Positions 17,890-27,334 of a DNA stretch of 64,000 nt are shown here, one piece after another (position 1 is the first letter of the stretch; each line of letters starts with the position of its first letter). Below the pieces are notes generated by a model, which ran no database searches, had not been told where the DNA came from, and saw only the letters and a list, made by a program, of their open reading frames with translations. The position numbers were made by a program, and so were the translations under genes. Source of the DNA: Serpentinimonas maccroryi (GTDB taxonomy: Bacteria; Pseudomonadota; Gammaproteobacteria; Burkholderiales; Burkholderiaceae_C); NCBI RefSeq assembly GCF_000828915.1, contig NZ_AP014569.1, positions 310,001 to 374,000 on the forward strand, written 5' to 3'.

Positions 17890-19236
17890 TCAAAGCCGCT
17901 TCACCAGCACCCGGCTGCGCCGGTCCCAGTTGTACTTGCGTTTGCGCGCCTCGGGCAGCCAGTCGGCATCCACCGGCGCAAAGCCGCGTTTGATGAACCA
18001 GTGCATGGTGCGCGTGGTGAGCACGAACAGGCTCTCGAGCCCCATCAGGCGCGCGCGCTGCTCGATGCGCTTGAGCAGTTTTTCGCCGTCGCCCTGGCCT
18101 TGCGAGTGCGGTGACACGGTGAGCGCGGCCATTTCGCCGGTCTTGGCCTCGGGGTAGGGGTAGAGCGCGGCGCAGCCAAAAATCACGCCATCGTGCTCGA
18201 TCAGGGTGTAGTTGGCGATGTCGCGCTCGATTTCGGTGCGGCTGCGCTTGACCAAAGTGCCGTCTTTCTCAAACGGCTCGATCAGTTGCAAAATGCCGCC
18301 GACGTCGTCGGCGCTGGCTTCGCGCAGGCTTTCGAGCTTTTCATCGACCACCATGGTGCCGATGCCGTCGTGCACATAGACCTCGAGCAGCAGCGCGCCA
18401 TCGACGGCAAAGGGGATGATGTGGCTGCGCTCGACCCCGCCCTTGCAGGCCGCGACGCAGTGCTGCAGATAAAAGCCGGGGTCGGTGGGCAACTGGCTGG
18501 GCGGCAGCTCGGCCAGCAGCTGCTCGGCTTGGGCCAGCGGCAGCTCGGTGTCGATGGGGTTGTCGTCGCTGGGCGGCTGGTGCGGCTGCACGCGGATGCC
18601 CGGCACCTCGGTGACAAAAATCAGCTTGTCGGCCTGCAAGGCGATGGCCACGCTGGTGGCGACTTCTTCCATGTTGAGGTTGAAGGCCTCGCCGGTGGGC
18701 GAAAAGCCAAAGGGCGAGAGCAGCACCATGGCGCCCATGTCGAGCGTGCGCATGAGCCCTGCCACATCGACGCGGCGCACCAGCCCGGAATGCTGGAAAT
18801 CGATGCCATCGACGATGCCCAGCGGGCGTGCGGTGATGAAGTTGCCCGACAGCACGCGCACTGTGGCCCCGGCCATGGGGGTGTTGGGCAGGCCCTGGCT
18901 GAAGGCGGCCTCGATCTCGTAGCGCAACTGACCGGCGGCCTCTTGGGCGCAGTCCAGCGCCACCTCGTCGGTGATGCGCGTGCCCTGGTGGCTGCGCGCC
19001 GGGTGCCCCTTGGTGCGCAGTTGCTCGTTAACCTGCGGCCTGAAGCCATGCACCAGCACCACGCGCACGCCCATGCTCTGGATCAGCGCCAAGTCTTGGG
19101 CCAGATTGGGCAGCTTGCCGGCGGCAATCGCCTCGCCGGCCACACCGACGACGAAGGTCTGGTTGCGAAACTTGTGGATGTAGGGCGCCACCGAGCGAAA
19201 CCAGGGCACGAAGGTGAAGTTGAAGACCGTGGACAT
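17890..19236 (-). CDS. argA: amino-acid N-acetyltransferase (N-acetylglutamate synthase)
   Basis: The 448-aa enzyme makes N-acetylglutamate, the first committed step of arginine synthesis. It has an N-terminal amino-acid-kinase-fold domain (FVVGVAGEAI at about residue 30; LVHGFRPQVNEQL at about 64-76) used for arginine feedback. A C-terminal GNAT acetyltransferase domain follows, with VSPHSQGQGDGEKLLKRIE (about 386-404) as the acetyl-CoA loop. Start ATG at 19236 (MSTVFNFTFVPWF) matches classical ArgA proteins; codons upstream in frame encode unlikely sequence. It stands alone and is convergent with the lipoprotein gene. Confidence 0.93.
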   Translation of the reverse strand: MSTVFNFTFVPWFRSVAPYIHKFRNQTFVVGVAGEAIAAGKLPNLAQDLALIQSMGVRVVLVHGFRPQVNEQLRTKGHPARSHQGTRITDEVALDCAQEAAGQLRYEIEAAFSQGLPNTPMAGATVRVLSGNFITARPLGIVDGIDFQHSGLVRRVDVAGLMRTLDMGAMVLLSPFGFSPTGEAFNLNMEEVATSVAIALQADKLIFVTEVPGIRVQPHQPPSDDNPIDTELPLAQAEQLLAELPPSQLPTDPGFYLQHCVAACKGGVERSHIIPFAVDGALLLEVYVHDGIGTMVVDEKLESLREASADDVGGILQLIEPFEKDGTLVKRSRTEIERDIANYTLIEHDGVIFGCAALYPYPEAKTGEMAALTVSPHSQGQGDGEKLLKRIEQRARLMGLESLFVLTTRTMHWFIKRGFAPVDADWLPEARKRKYNWDRRSRVLVKRL

Positions 19237-19524
19237 GGGCGGCTGTGTGGCTGGGGCGATGAGGGCTTGGGCGCGAGGGACGGAGTTAAAAGGCGAGCAA
19301 GCTGCGAGCATACGCCAGACCCGGGCTGCAGACTAGGCTAGGGGCGCCGATCCTGCAGGCGCGAGAGAGCCCCCGGCTGGCCACACGCGCTGCTTTAGTG
19401 CCCCTAGGCGTTGCTTGCATCCCAAAGGCACCGACGCTGTGCGCCAAGGTGCGCTGCCTTATGGGCAATCTCGGATAATCGCACAGCCCCATCCCCCCTG
19501 TACGGTCTGCCCGCCGCCCGCGCC

Positions 19525-22500
19525 TTGATTATCGAATTTCCCGAATCCCTGCCTGTGAGCGCTCAGCGCCAGGCGATCGAAGCCGCCTTGCGCGCGCACC
19601 AGGTGATCGTGGTGTGCGGCGAGACCGGCTCGGGCAAAACCACCCAGTTGCCCAAAATCGCGTTGAATATGAGGCGCGGCCGCCTGCACGCGCGCCCGGG
19701 CGAGCGTGGGCGCTTGATCGGGCACACGCAGCCGCGCCGCATCGCCGCCAGTTCGGTGGCCAGCCGCATCGCGCACGAGCTCGGCACGGCGCTGGGCGAG
19801 GTGGTGGGCTACAAGGTGCGTTTCCAGGATCGGCTCAGCCCCAAGGCCTCGATCAAGCTCATGACCGACGGCATTTTGCTCGCCGAAACCCAGACCGACC
19901 CGTTGCTGCAGGCCTACGACACGCTGATCATCGACGAGGCGCACGAGCGCAGCCTGAACATCGATTTTTTGCTCGGCTACCTGCGGCAAATCCTGCCGCA
20001 GCGGCCCGATCTGAAGGTGGTGATCACCTCGGCCACCATCGACGCCGAGCGCTTTGCGCAGCACTTCGCCTCGGCCCAGGGGCCGGCGCCGGTGCTCAAC
20101 GTGGCCGGGCGCAGCTACGCGGTGGAACTGCGCTATCGCCCCTACGAGGACAGCCGGGACTACGGCCTGAACGAAGCGATTGCCGACGCCGTCGATGAGC
20201 TCTGGCGCGGCGGGGCGCTGGCCGGCGATGTGCTGGTGTTTTTGCCCGGCGAGCGCGAAATCCGCGAGTGCGCCGACCATTTGCGCCAGCACCTGAGCCA
20301 CCAGCCGGTGCTGCGCGACACCGAGGTGCTGCCGCTGTACGCGCGCCTGAGCCAGGCCGAGCAAGACCGAATTTTTAGGCCCAGCGGCGCGCGGCGCATC
20401 GTGCTGGCGACCAACGTGGCCGAAACCTCGCTCACCGTGCCCGGCATCCGCTACGTGATCGATTCGGGGCGCGCGCGCGTCAAGCGCTACAGCCTGCGCA
20501 GCAAGGTCGAGCAGTTGCTGGTCGAGCCCATCAGTCAGGCGGCCGCGGATCAGCGCGCCGGGCGCTGCGGCCGTGTCGCCGACGGCGTCTGCATCCGCCT
20601 CTACGATGAGGCCGAGCACCTGGCGCGGCCGCGCTTTAGCGCCCCGGAGATTTTGCGCTCCTCGCTGGCGGCGGTGATTCTGCGCATGAAGTCGCTGCGC
20701 CTCGGGGCGGTGGAGGATTTTCCTTTTCTCGAGGCGCCCTCGCAGCGCGCCATCAGCGACGGCTACCAGCTGCTGCAAGAGCTGGGCGCGCTCGACCACG
20801 CCCAGCAGCTCACCGCGCTGGGCAGCGAGCTGGCGCGCCTGCCGCTCGATCCGCGCCTGGGGCGCATGATTCTGGAGGCGCGCGACCGGCACGCGCTCGA
20901 CGAGGTGCTGGTGCTGGCCAGCGCGCTCACGGTGCAAGACGTGCGCGAGCGCCCGCTGCAGGCGCAGGCGCAGGCGGACCGGGCGCAGGCGCCGTTTGAC
21001 GACGACAAGAGCGAGTTCGTGGGCTACCTCAAGCTCTGGCGCTGGCTGGAGCAGGCGCGCAGCGGCAAGCCCAGTGTGGGTGCGGTGGTTGAAGCGGATG
21101 CTGCTGGAGCTGGAGCAAGCGCAAGCGCAAGCGCAAGCGCAAGCGCGGGTGCGGGTGCAAGCGCGGGTGCGGGTGCGGGTGCGGGTGCGGGTGCGGGTGC
21201 GGGTGCGCGCCTAGCCGCCAAAGCGGGAAGAGCCGGGCAGCCGGGGCAGCAGAGGCAGCCAGGGCTGCAGCCACCGCCCCAGCACAAGCCCAGCCAGCGC
21301 CAGTACGAGGCGCTGCTGCGCCAGCACTACCTGAACCCGCGCCGGGTGCGCGAGTGGCGCGACATCCACAGCCAGTTGCACACCGTGGTGGCCGAGCACG
21401 GCTGGAAGCTCAACACCGCGCCGGCCAGCAGCGAGCAGTTGCACTTGTCGCTGCTGGCGGGGCTGCTTGGGCACGTGGGCTGCAAGCACGAGAGCGAGGC
21501 GCATTACCAAGGGGCGCGCGGCATCCGTTTTTACCCGCATCCGGGGGCGCGGCTGAGCAAAAAGCCGGGGCGGTGGATCGTTTGCGCCGAACTGGTCGAG
21601 ACCACGCGCCTGTTTGGCCGCGGCATCGCCGCCATCGAGCCGCAGTGGCTGGAGCAGGTGGGCGCGCATTTGCTGAGCAAGCAGGTGCTCGATCCGCGCT
21701 GGGAAAAAAACGCCGCGCGCGTGGTGGCCTCTGAGCGCGCCACCCTGTATGGCTTGCTGATCTACAGCCAGCGCCGCGTCGACTACGCGCGCGTCGATCC
21801 GGCCGGGGCGCGCGCGATCTTCATCCGCCAGGCGCTGGTGGCGGCTTTGCAAGATGACGTCTGGCCGCCCGAGTTCGAGCGCCGCCTGCCTTTTCTGGCC
21901 GCCAACCGGCAGGTGCTGGCGCAGGTGCAGGCGTTGGAGCACAAATCGCGCCGCCAAGACGTGCTGGTCGATGAGGAGCTGATCTACGCCTTTTACGACA
22001 GCCAGTTGCCGCCCGACCTGAGCAGCGGCACCGAGCTCGAGCGCTGGTACCGCGCCCACGTGCGCCAGCAACCCGAGCTGCTGCGCCTCAAGCGCGAGGA
22101 GCTGATGCGGCATCAGGCCGCGGGCGTGACCAGCCTGGCTTTTCCGCCCACGCTGGCGCTGGGCGGCACCGAATGCAGCGCCAGCTACCTGCACCAGCCA
22201 GGCGAGGCGCGCGACGGCCTGAGCGTGGCGCTGCCGATCTTCGTGCTCAACCAGGCCAGCGAGGAGCGCTGCGAGTGGCTGGTGCCGGGGATGCTCAAAG
22301 ACAAGATCGCCGCCTTGCTCAAGAGCCTGCCGCAAAAGCCGCGCGCGCGCCTGCTGCCGCTGCCCGAGACCGCCGCGCAACTGGCCGCCGAGCTGTGTCA
22401 GCCCGAGCACTGGGCCCAGGGCAGCCTGATCGAGGCCTTGCTGGCGCGGGTGCGCGCGCGCAGCGGGGTCGATGTGAAGCGCAGCGACTTCAAGCTCGAC

Positions 22501-23616
22501 CAGCTGCCCGCGCACCACTTCATGCACCTGCGCGTGCTCGACGAGCACGGGCGCCAACTGGGCCAAGGGCGCAGCTTGGCGGCGCTCAAAGCCGAGCTGG
22601 GCGCGCAGGCGCGCGGGGCCTTTCAGGCGCTGGCGGGCTTGCAGCTGGCGCTGCGCACGGGGGAGGGTGCAGCCCCCGCATCGGCGCCTGCCTCTGCGCC
22701 CGCATCGGCTCCGGCACGGATGCAGGTCGTCCAAGCTGTGCCAGCCGCCCCAGCACCGCAAGCCGCCAGCGAGCGCCACCGCGCCTGGACTTTTGGCGAC
22801 TGGCCCGAGCTGATGGAGCTGGCCAGCGGCGAACACACGGTGATCGGCTTTCCGGCGCTGCTCGACGCCGGCGACGCCGTCACGCTGGCGGTCTATGACG
22901 AGCCCGAAACGGCGGCACGCAAGCACCGCGCCGGGCTGCGGCGCCTGTTTGCGCTGCAGCTGCGCGAAGCGCTCAAGCAGCTGGAGAAAAGCCTGCCCGG
23001 GTTGCAGCAGATGGCGGTGTCGTACATGGCGCTGGGTTCGCTCGAGGAGTTGCGCAGCCAGATCATCGAGGTGGCGCTGGAGCGCGCCTTCATGGCCGAG
23101 CCGTGGCCGCGCACGGCCGCCGAATTCCAACAGCGGCTGGAGCAAGGGCGCGGCCGCCTGGGGCTGATCGCGCAGGAGGTGGCGCGCCAGACGGCGGCGG
23201 TGTTGCTCGAATACGCCGCCGTGGTGCGCAAGCTCAAAGAGGGCAAGTTCGAGGCCCAGCCGCTGGCCGACGTGCGCGAGCAGCTGGGGCAGCTGGTGGG
23301 CCCGCGCTTCGTGGCCGAGACGCCGTGGGCGGCGTTGCAACACCTGCCGCGCTACCTGAAGGCGATCTTTTTGCGCCTCGACAAGCTGCGCGCCGACCCG
23401 GCGCGCGACGCCGCGCACATGGCCACGGTGCGCGCCCAAGAGCAGCGCTACACGCGCCTGCTGGCCGAGCGCAAGGGTGTGCCCGATGCGCGCCTAGACG
23501 AGCTGCGCTGGCTGCTGCAAGAGCTGCGCGTGAGCCTGTTTGCGCAAGAGCTGCGCACGCCGCAGCCGGTGAGCGTCAAGCGGCTGGACAAGCTCTGGGC
23601 GCAGCTGGTGGTTTAA
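19525..23616 (+). CDS. hrpA: ATP-dependent RNA helicase HrpA (DEAH box) with repeat-coded insert
   Basis: A very large DEAH helicase (1363 aa from the TTG at 19525; a TTG at 19411 would add 38). It has Walker A GETGSGKTTQLPK, DEAH in LIIDEAHERSLN, motif III SATIDAERF, motif VI QRAGRCGRV, and the HrpA-specific C-terminal region. No ATG opens the frame. A GATAAT box at about 19474 makes a start near 19525 more likely than 19411. Residues about 525-590 form an Ala-Ser/Ala-Gly tract encoded by hexamers, inserted between the helicase core and the HrpA C-half. E. coli HrpA acts on stalled ribosome/mRNA complexes. Confidence 0.88.
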   Translation: MIIEFPESLPVSAQRQAIEAALRAHQVIVVCGETGSGKTTQLPKIALNMRRGRLHARPGERGRLIGHTQPRRIAASSVASRIAHELGTALGEVVGYKVRFQDRLSPKASIKLMTDGILLAETQTDPLLQAYDTLIIDEAHERSLNIDFLLGYLRQILPQRPDLKVVITSATIDAERFAQHFASAQGPAPVLNVAGRSYAVELRYRPYEDSRDYGLNEAIADAVDELWRGGALAGDVLVFLPGEREIRECADHLRQHLSHQPVLRDTEVLPLYARLSQAEQDRIFRPSGARRIVLATNVAETSLTVPGIRYVIDSGRARVKRYSLRSKVEQLLVEPISQAAADQRAGRCGRVADGVCIRLYDEAEHLARPRFSAPEILRSSLAAVILRMKSLRLGAVEDFPFLEAPSQRAISDGYQLLQELGALDHAQQLTALGSELARLPLDPRLGRMILEARDRHALDEVLVLASALTVQDVRERPLQAQAQADRAQAPFDDDKSEFVGYLKLWRWLEQARSGKPSVGAVVEADAAGAGASASASASASAGAGASAGAGAGAGAGAGAGARLAAKAGRAGQPGQQRQPGLQPPPQHKPSQRQYEALLRQHYLNPRRVREWRDIHSQLHTVVAEHGWKLNTAPASSEQLHLSLLAGLLGHVGCKHESEAHYQGARGIRFYPHPGARLSKKPGRWIVCAELVETTRLFGRGIAAIEPQWLEQVGAHLLSKQVLDPRWEKNAARVVASERATLYGLLIYSQRRVDYARVDPAGARAIFIRQALVAALQDDVWPPEFERRLPFLAANRQVLAQVQALEHKSRRQDVLVDEELIYAFYDSQLPPDLSSGTELERWYRAHVRQQPELLRLKREELMRHQAAGVTSLAFPPTLALGGTECSASYLHQPGEARDGLSVALPIFVLNQASEERCEWLVPGMLKDKIAALLKSLPQKPRARLLPLPETAAQLAAELCQPEHWAQGSLIEALLARVRARSGVDVKRSDFKLDQLPAHHFMHLRVLDEHGRQLGQGRSLAALKAELGAQARGAFQALAGLQLALRTGEGAAPASAPASAPASAPARMQVVQAVPAAPAPQAASERHRAWTFGDWPELMELASGEHTVIGFPALLDAGDAVTLAVYDEPETAARKHRAGLRRLFALQLREALKQLEKSLPGLQQMAVSYMALGSLEELRSQIIEVALERAFMAEPWPRTAAEFQQRLEQGRGRLGLIAQEVARQTAAVLLEYAAVVRKLKEGKFEAQPLADVREQLGQLVGPRFVAETPWAALQHLPRYLKAIFLRLDKLRADPARDAAHMATVRAQEQRYTRLLAERKGVPDARLDELRWLLQELRVSLFAQELRTPQPVSVKRLDKLWAQLVV
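21114..21207 (+). repeat. hexanucleotide tandem repeats GCAAGC / GCGGGT inside hrpA
   Basis: About 15 hexamers in a row: a run of GCAAGC (Ala-Ser), then GCGGGT (Ala-Gly), one more GCAAGC block and again about eight GCGGGT. Because the unit is six bases, copy-number changes keep the reading frame. Confidence 0.9.
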
Positions 23617-23703
23617 GGAGGCTGTGGGGGGCAGGCGTTGATGCTCGCCCCGCCTTGACGCAGCCAAATTACCGCCTACGGCTGCCGCCTAAAGCGCACA
23701 AGC

Positions 23704-24876
23704 TCACAAGCGCGCCAGCCGCGCCAGCGCCGCATCCAAGGTGGCTTCTTGCTTGGCAAAGCAAAAGCGGATCAGGCGCTGCGCCGCCGGCGGCTGGGCA
23801 TAAAAGGCCGACAGCGGGATCGCCGCCACGCCGACGGCGCGCGTGAGCCAGCGGCAAAAGGCATCGGGCTCCAGATCGCGCTCGGGCACGGCCAGCGCGC
23901 TGTAATCGACGCACTGGAAGTAGCTGCCCTCGCAGGGCAGGAGCCCAAAGCGCGTGCGCGCCAGCCCAGCGCGAAAGCGATCGCGCTTGGCGGCATAAAA
24001 ATCTGGCAGTTGCAGGTAGGGCGCTGGGTCGTGCAGGTACGCCGCCAGCGCGTGCTGCATCGGCGTGTTGACGGTAAACACGTTGAACTGGTGCACCTTG
24101 CGAAACTCGGCCATCAGCGGCGCCGGCGCCAGCACGCTGCCCACCTTCCAGCCGGTGACGTGAAAGGTCTTGCCAAAGCTGCTCACCACCAGCGCGCGCG
24201 CCGCCAGATCGGCAAAACGCGCTGCGCTCTGGTGCGGCTGGCCGTCGTACACCATGTGCTCATAGACCTCGTCGCTGATCAAAATCACCTCGGTGCCGGC
24301 CAGCAGCGCCTGCAGGCGCAGCATATCGGCCTGCTGCCAAACGCGGCCGCTGGGGTTGTGCGGGCTGTTGATGAGCAAGGCGCGCGTGCGCGGCCCGATG
24401 GCGGCGGCCAGGGCATCGAAGTCGGGCCGGAAATCGGCGCCCAGCGGCACCCGCACCGGCAGCGCGCCCGCCAGTTCGATGTTGGGCACGTAGCTGTCGT
24501 AGCAGGGCTCGAGCACGATCACCTCGTCGCCCGGCTGCACCACGGCCAAAATGGCGCTGAAAATGGCTTGCGTGGCCCCGGCGGTGACGGTGATTTCGTG
24601 CTCCGGGTCGTAGCGGCGGCCATACAGCGCTTCGGTTTTGCGCGCCAGCGCCTGGCGCAGCGCCGGCACGCCGGGCATCGGCGGGTACTGGTTGTGGCCG
24701 GCGCGCAGGGCCGCCTCGACCGCGTCCAGCAGGCGCGGGTCGCAGTCGAAGTCGGGGAAGCCCTGCCCGAGGTTGACGGCTTGGCACTCGGTGGCCAGCG
24801 CCGACATCACGCTGAAAATCGTCGTGCCCACGTGGGGCAGGCGGCTGCAAACCGCGGGGGTGTGGGCGTGCGTCAT
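23704..24876 (-). CDS. PLP-dependent methionine/aromatic aminotransferase (YbdL-like, class I)
   Basis: The 390-aa class I aminotransferase carries N-terminal VNLGQGFPDFDCDP (about residue 33), the PLP-contact motif NSPHNPSGRVW (about 168) and the Schiff-base Lys in SSFGKTFHVTGWKVG (about 233). The ...GHNQYPPMPG segment (about 60) and the overall pattern match YbdL-type methionine aminotransferases, which recover methionine from 4-methylthio-2-oxobutyrate, and the related kynurenine aminotransferases. It overlaps cysB by ATGA at 24873-24876 and follows a sirohydrochlorin chelatase gene, so a sulfur-related role is reasonable though inferred. Confidence 0.85.
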   Translation of the reverse strand: MTHAHTPAVCSRLPHVGTTIFSVMSALATECQAVNLGQGFPDFDCDPRLLDAVEAALRAGHNQYPPMPGVPALRQALARKTEALYGRRYDPEHEITVTAGATQAIFSAILAVVQPGDEVIVLEPCYDSYVPNIELAGALPVRVPLGADFRPDFDALAAAIGPRTRALLINSPHNPSGRVWQQADMLRLQALLAGTEVILISDEVYEHMVYDGQPHQSAARFADLAARALVVSSFGKTFHVTGWKVGSVLAPAPLMAEFRKVHQFNVFTVNTPMQHALAAYLHDPAPYLQLPDFYAAKRDRFRAGLARTRFGLLPCEGSYFQCVDYSALAVPERDLEPDAFCRWLTRAVGVAAIPLSAFYAQPPAAQRLIRFCFAKQEATLDAALARLARL

Positions 24877-25817
24877 AGCTCGTAATCCGTGCCGCCACCG
24901 AGCATCGCTTTGTGGATCAGCTCACGCGACAGGCGTTCGCTCAAAAACTCGGCAAAGCGCAGCACAAACTGGCGCAGGTAGGCGCCGCGCTTGAACGCCA
25001 CCCGGCTCACGTTGTGCCCAAACAGGTAGCCGAGCGGGCGCGACACCAGATCTGGGCTGCGCTCGTCGCCCTGCATGGCCATTTCGGCCACGATGCCCAC
25101 GCCCAGCCCGAGCTTGACGTAGGTCTTGATGACGTCGGAGTCGATGGCGTCGAGCACGATGTGGGGCTTGAGTTGGCGCTGGGCAAACGCCTGATCGATG
25201 CGGCTGCGCCCGGTGTAGGAGGGGTGGTAGGTGATCAGCGGCACCTGCGCCAGGTCTTCGAGCGCGATGCGCTCGCGCTCCAGCAGTGGGTGGCCGGTGG
25301 GCAGCACCAGCGCGTGCTGCCAGTCGTAGCAGGGCAGGGTGATGAGCTCGGGGTGGTCGGCCAAGGCCTCGGTGGCGATGCCGATGTCGGCCACGTCGTC
25401 GAGCAGCATGCGCGCCACCTGCTCGGGCGCGCCTTGGTGCAGGCTGATGGACACCTTGGGGTAGGCGTGGCGCAGCTTGGCCACCGCCGCCGGCAGCACG
25501 TAGCGCGCCTGGGTGTGGGTGGCGGCGATGCTGAGCGTGCCGCTGTCTTGGGTGGCAAACTGGGCCCCGATGCGCTTGAGGTTGCTGACCTCGCGCATGA
25601 TGATCTCGATGCTGCGCAGCACCTCGTGCCCGGGTTCGGTGACGCGCTTGATGCGCTTGCCGTGGCGGGCGAAGATGTCGATTCCCAGCTCGTCCTCGAG
25701 TTCGAGGATGGCCTTGGACACGCCCGGCTGCGAGGTGTGCAGCGCCTTGGCTGCTTCGGTCAGGTTGAGGTTGCGGCGCACCGCCTCGAGCACGAAGCGG
25801 AATTGGTGCAGGTTCAT
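24873..25817 (-). CDS. cysB: LysR-family regulator of sulfur assimilation (CysB family)
   Basis: The 314-aa regulator has the N-terminal winged helix MNLHQFRFVLEAVRRNLNLTEAAKALHTSQPGVSKAILELE. The longer helix and the LHTSQPGVSK recognition segment are the CysB/Cbl subtype. The effector domain contains TTHTQARYVLP-like sequence (about 97-107), where CysB binds N-acetylserine or sulfate. It probably controls sulfate and sulfite reduction genes elsewhere. It overlaps both neighbours by ATGA (25814-25817 with the chelatase, 24873-24876 with the aminotransferase). CysB versus Cbl cannot be separated from sequence alone. Confidence 0.88.
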   Translation of the reverse strand: MNLHQFRFVLEAVRRNLNLTEAAKALHTSQPGVSKAILELEDELGIDIFARHGKRIKRVTEPGHEVLRSIEIIMREVSNLKRIGAQFATQDSGTLSIAATHTQARYVLPAAVAKLRHAYPKVSISLHQGAPEQVARMLLDDVADIGIATEALADHPELITLPCYDWQHALVLPTGHPLLERERIALEDLAQVPLITYHPSYTGRSRIDQAFAQRQLKPHIVLDAIDSDVIKTYVKLGLGVGIVAEMAMQGDERSPDLVSRPLGYLFGHNVSRVAFKRGAYLRQFVLRFAEFLSERLSRELIHKAMLGGGTDYEL

Positions 25818-26182
25818 GGCGGCGATTCTGCCACGGCCAATTCGGCCAGCAACGCCAGCAGGCGCGGCTGCTCGGTGGGCGTGGGCAGCCACTCGAAGCG
25901 CACCTGCGGGTGCGCCTGTTGCAGCGCCTCGGCCAACAGGGGCAGGTCTTGCCGTGCGTGCTTGCCCAAGCCAAAAAACAGCGGCAGCACGCGCAGCCGG
26001 GTGGCACCCTCGGCCACCAGCCGCGCCGCGGCCTCGGGCAGCGTGGGCGCACACAGCTCGAGGTAGGCGCAGCACACCCTGGCCTCAGGCAGGCGCGCGG
26101 CCACGGCCTGGGCCACGGCCTCGATGGGCCCAAACCACTGCGGGTCGCGCGAACCATGCGCCAACACGATCACTGCCAACAT
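25814..26182 (-). CDS. cbiX: short-form sirohydrochlorin chelatase (CbiX/SirB type)
   Basis: The 122-aa single-domain chelatase carries the metal-site motif VLAHGSRDP (His10) and the second His in FGLGKHARQDLP (about residue 75). Short CbiX enzymes insert Co or Fe into sirohydrochlorin as homodimers. Siroheme for sulfite reductase is the likelier role here because the gene is fused by a 4-bp overlap to cysB and no corrin-ring genes lie nearby. The ATG at 26182 is chosen over an in-frame TTG six codons upstream because AAGGGAA precedes it by about 9 bases. It starts 34 bp after lptG. Confidence 0.85.
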   Translation of the reverse strand: MLAVIVLAHGSRDPQWFGPIEAVAQAVAARLPEARVCCAYLELCAPTLPEAAARLVAEGATRLRVLPLFFGLGKHARQDLPLLAEALQQAHPQVRFEWLPTPTEQPRLLALLAELAVAESPP

Positions 26183-26215
26183 ACAGCCATTCCCTTGCAA
26201 AAGCGGCCAACGGCG

Positions 26216-27334
26216 CTAACGGCGCAGCACCAACCAACCAAAAGCCCCGAGCGAGGCCACCGAATACAGCAAGGCCGGTGCGGCCGCAGCCAGCCACGGC
26301 CGCCAGGCCAGCAAATTGCCGATGTAAACAAACATGTTGCTCAGCAGCACAAAGCTCAAGCCCAGCATGACGCCGACAAACACATAAGCCGCCAGCCCCT
26401 TGGAGCGAAAGTGCAGGTAGGCAAAGGGCAGCGCCAACACCACCATCACCACGCAGCTCAAAGGGAAAAACAGCTTGCGCCAAAGCTCGATTTCGTAGCG
26501 CTGCGTGGCTTGGCTGTTGGCTTGCAAATGCTCGATGTACTGGTACAGGCCCCAGGCGCTCATGCGATCGGGGCGCAGCAGGGCCACCGAGACCATGTCG
26601 GCACTGAGTCCGGTGGGCCAATCGAGGCTGGGCAGTTGCTGCACCAGCAGGCGCGGTGGGTCGGCCTGGGTGTCGAACTGGTGCAACTGCACCTGGTGCA
26701 GCTGCCACAGCCCGCGCTCGGGCACCACGGTGGCGCGCTCGGCGCTTAGGGTGCGCGCGATGCGGCCGCTGGCGTCGAACTCAAACAGGCGCACGCCGCG
26801 CAGTTCGTTAGGCCCTTCGAGCGCCGCGACATTGACCGACACCTGGCGCTGGTCACCGCGCTCTTTGAGCCAAGCGCCGGTCTGCCCCAGGCGGATCTGG
26901 CCCTCGAAGGTGGCTTTGAGCTGTTGCGCCTGGCGGTCGCTCCACGGGGCGACGTAATCGCCCAGCACGAAGGTCAGGGCGGCAAAAGCCATGCCCAACA
27001 CCAGCATCTGGCGCAAAGCCAAGCCGGGCCCGAGGCCGCTGGTGCGCAAGATCGTGAACTCGGACGACTGCGCCAGCCGCACCAAACCGAACACCGCGCC
27101 GATCAGCACCGCGATCGGCAGCAGCTCGTAGAGGTGGCTGGGCAGCAGCAAGGCCACGTAGAGCAGGGCTTGCCACAGGCCGTATTCGAGCGCCGGATCG
27201 AAAGGCGAGCGCTGGCCCAGCGCGGGCAGTTCTTCGATCAGGTCAAAGAAGGCGAAGAGCGCCAAAAAAGCCAGCGCCACGAAGCCGATCGCCCACAGCA
27301 GTTCGCCGTAGATCAGTTTGCGCATGGTCTTCAT
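26216..27334 (-). CDS. lptG: LPS export ABC transporter permease LptG
   Basis: A 372-aa inner-membrane subunit of the LptB2FGC complex that extracts lipopolysaccharide. It has three N-terminal membrane helices (about residues 12-35, 60-85 and 100-125), a periplasmic beta-jellyroll domain (about 130-265) and three C-terminal helices. The LRTSGLGPGLALRQML segment (about residue 95) is the coupling region facing LptB. Start ATG at 27334 overlaps the lptF stop (ATGA). It is followed closely by cbiX, which may be read from the same transcript. Confidence 0.92.
   Translation of the reverse strand: MKTMRKLIYGELLWAIGFVALAFLALFAFFDLIEELPALGQRSPFDPALEYGLWQALLYVALLLPSHLYELLPIAVLIGAVFGLVRLAQSSEFTILRTSGLGPGLALRQMLVLGMAFAALTFVLGDYVAPWSDRQAQQLKATFEGQIRLGQTGAWLKERGDQRQVSVNVAALEGPNELRGVRLFEFDASGRIARTLSAERATVVPERGLWQLHQVQLHQFDTQADPPRLLVQQLPSLDWPTGLSADMVSVALLRPDRMSAWGLYQYIEHLQANSQATQRYEIELWRKLFFPLSCVVMVVLALPFAYLHFRSKGLAAYVFVGVMLGLSFVLLSNMFVYIGNLLAWRPWLAAAAPALLYSVASLGAFGWLVLRR

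Noticed and set aside
21114-21207. CRISPR array
   Set aside because: Units are only six bases with no spacers and encode an in-frame Ala/Ser/Gly tract of hrpA.
21211-23439. A 742-codon minus-strand frame opposite hrpA
   Set aside because: Antisense of the helicase gene; no domain could be recognised.
25814-26182. cbiX as evidence of a full cobalamin ring-synthesis pathway
   Set aside because: No corrin-ring genes lie in this window and its overlap with cysB points to siroheme.
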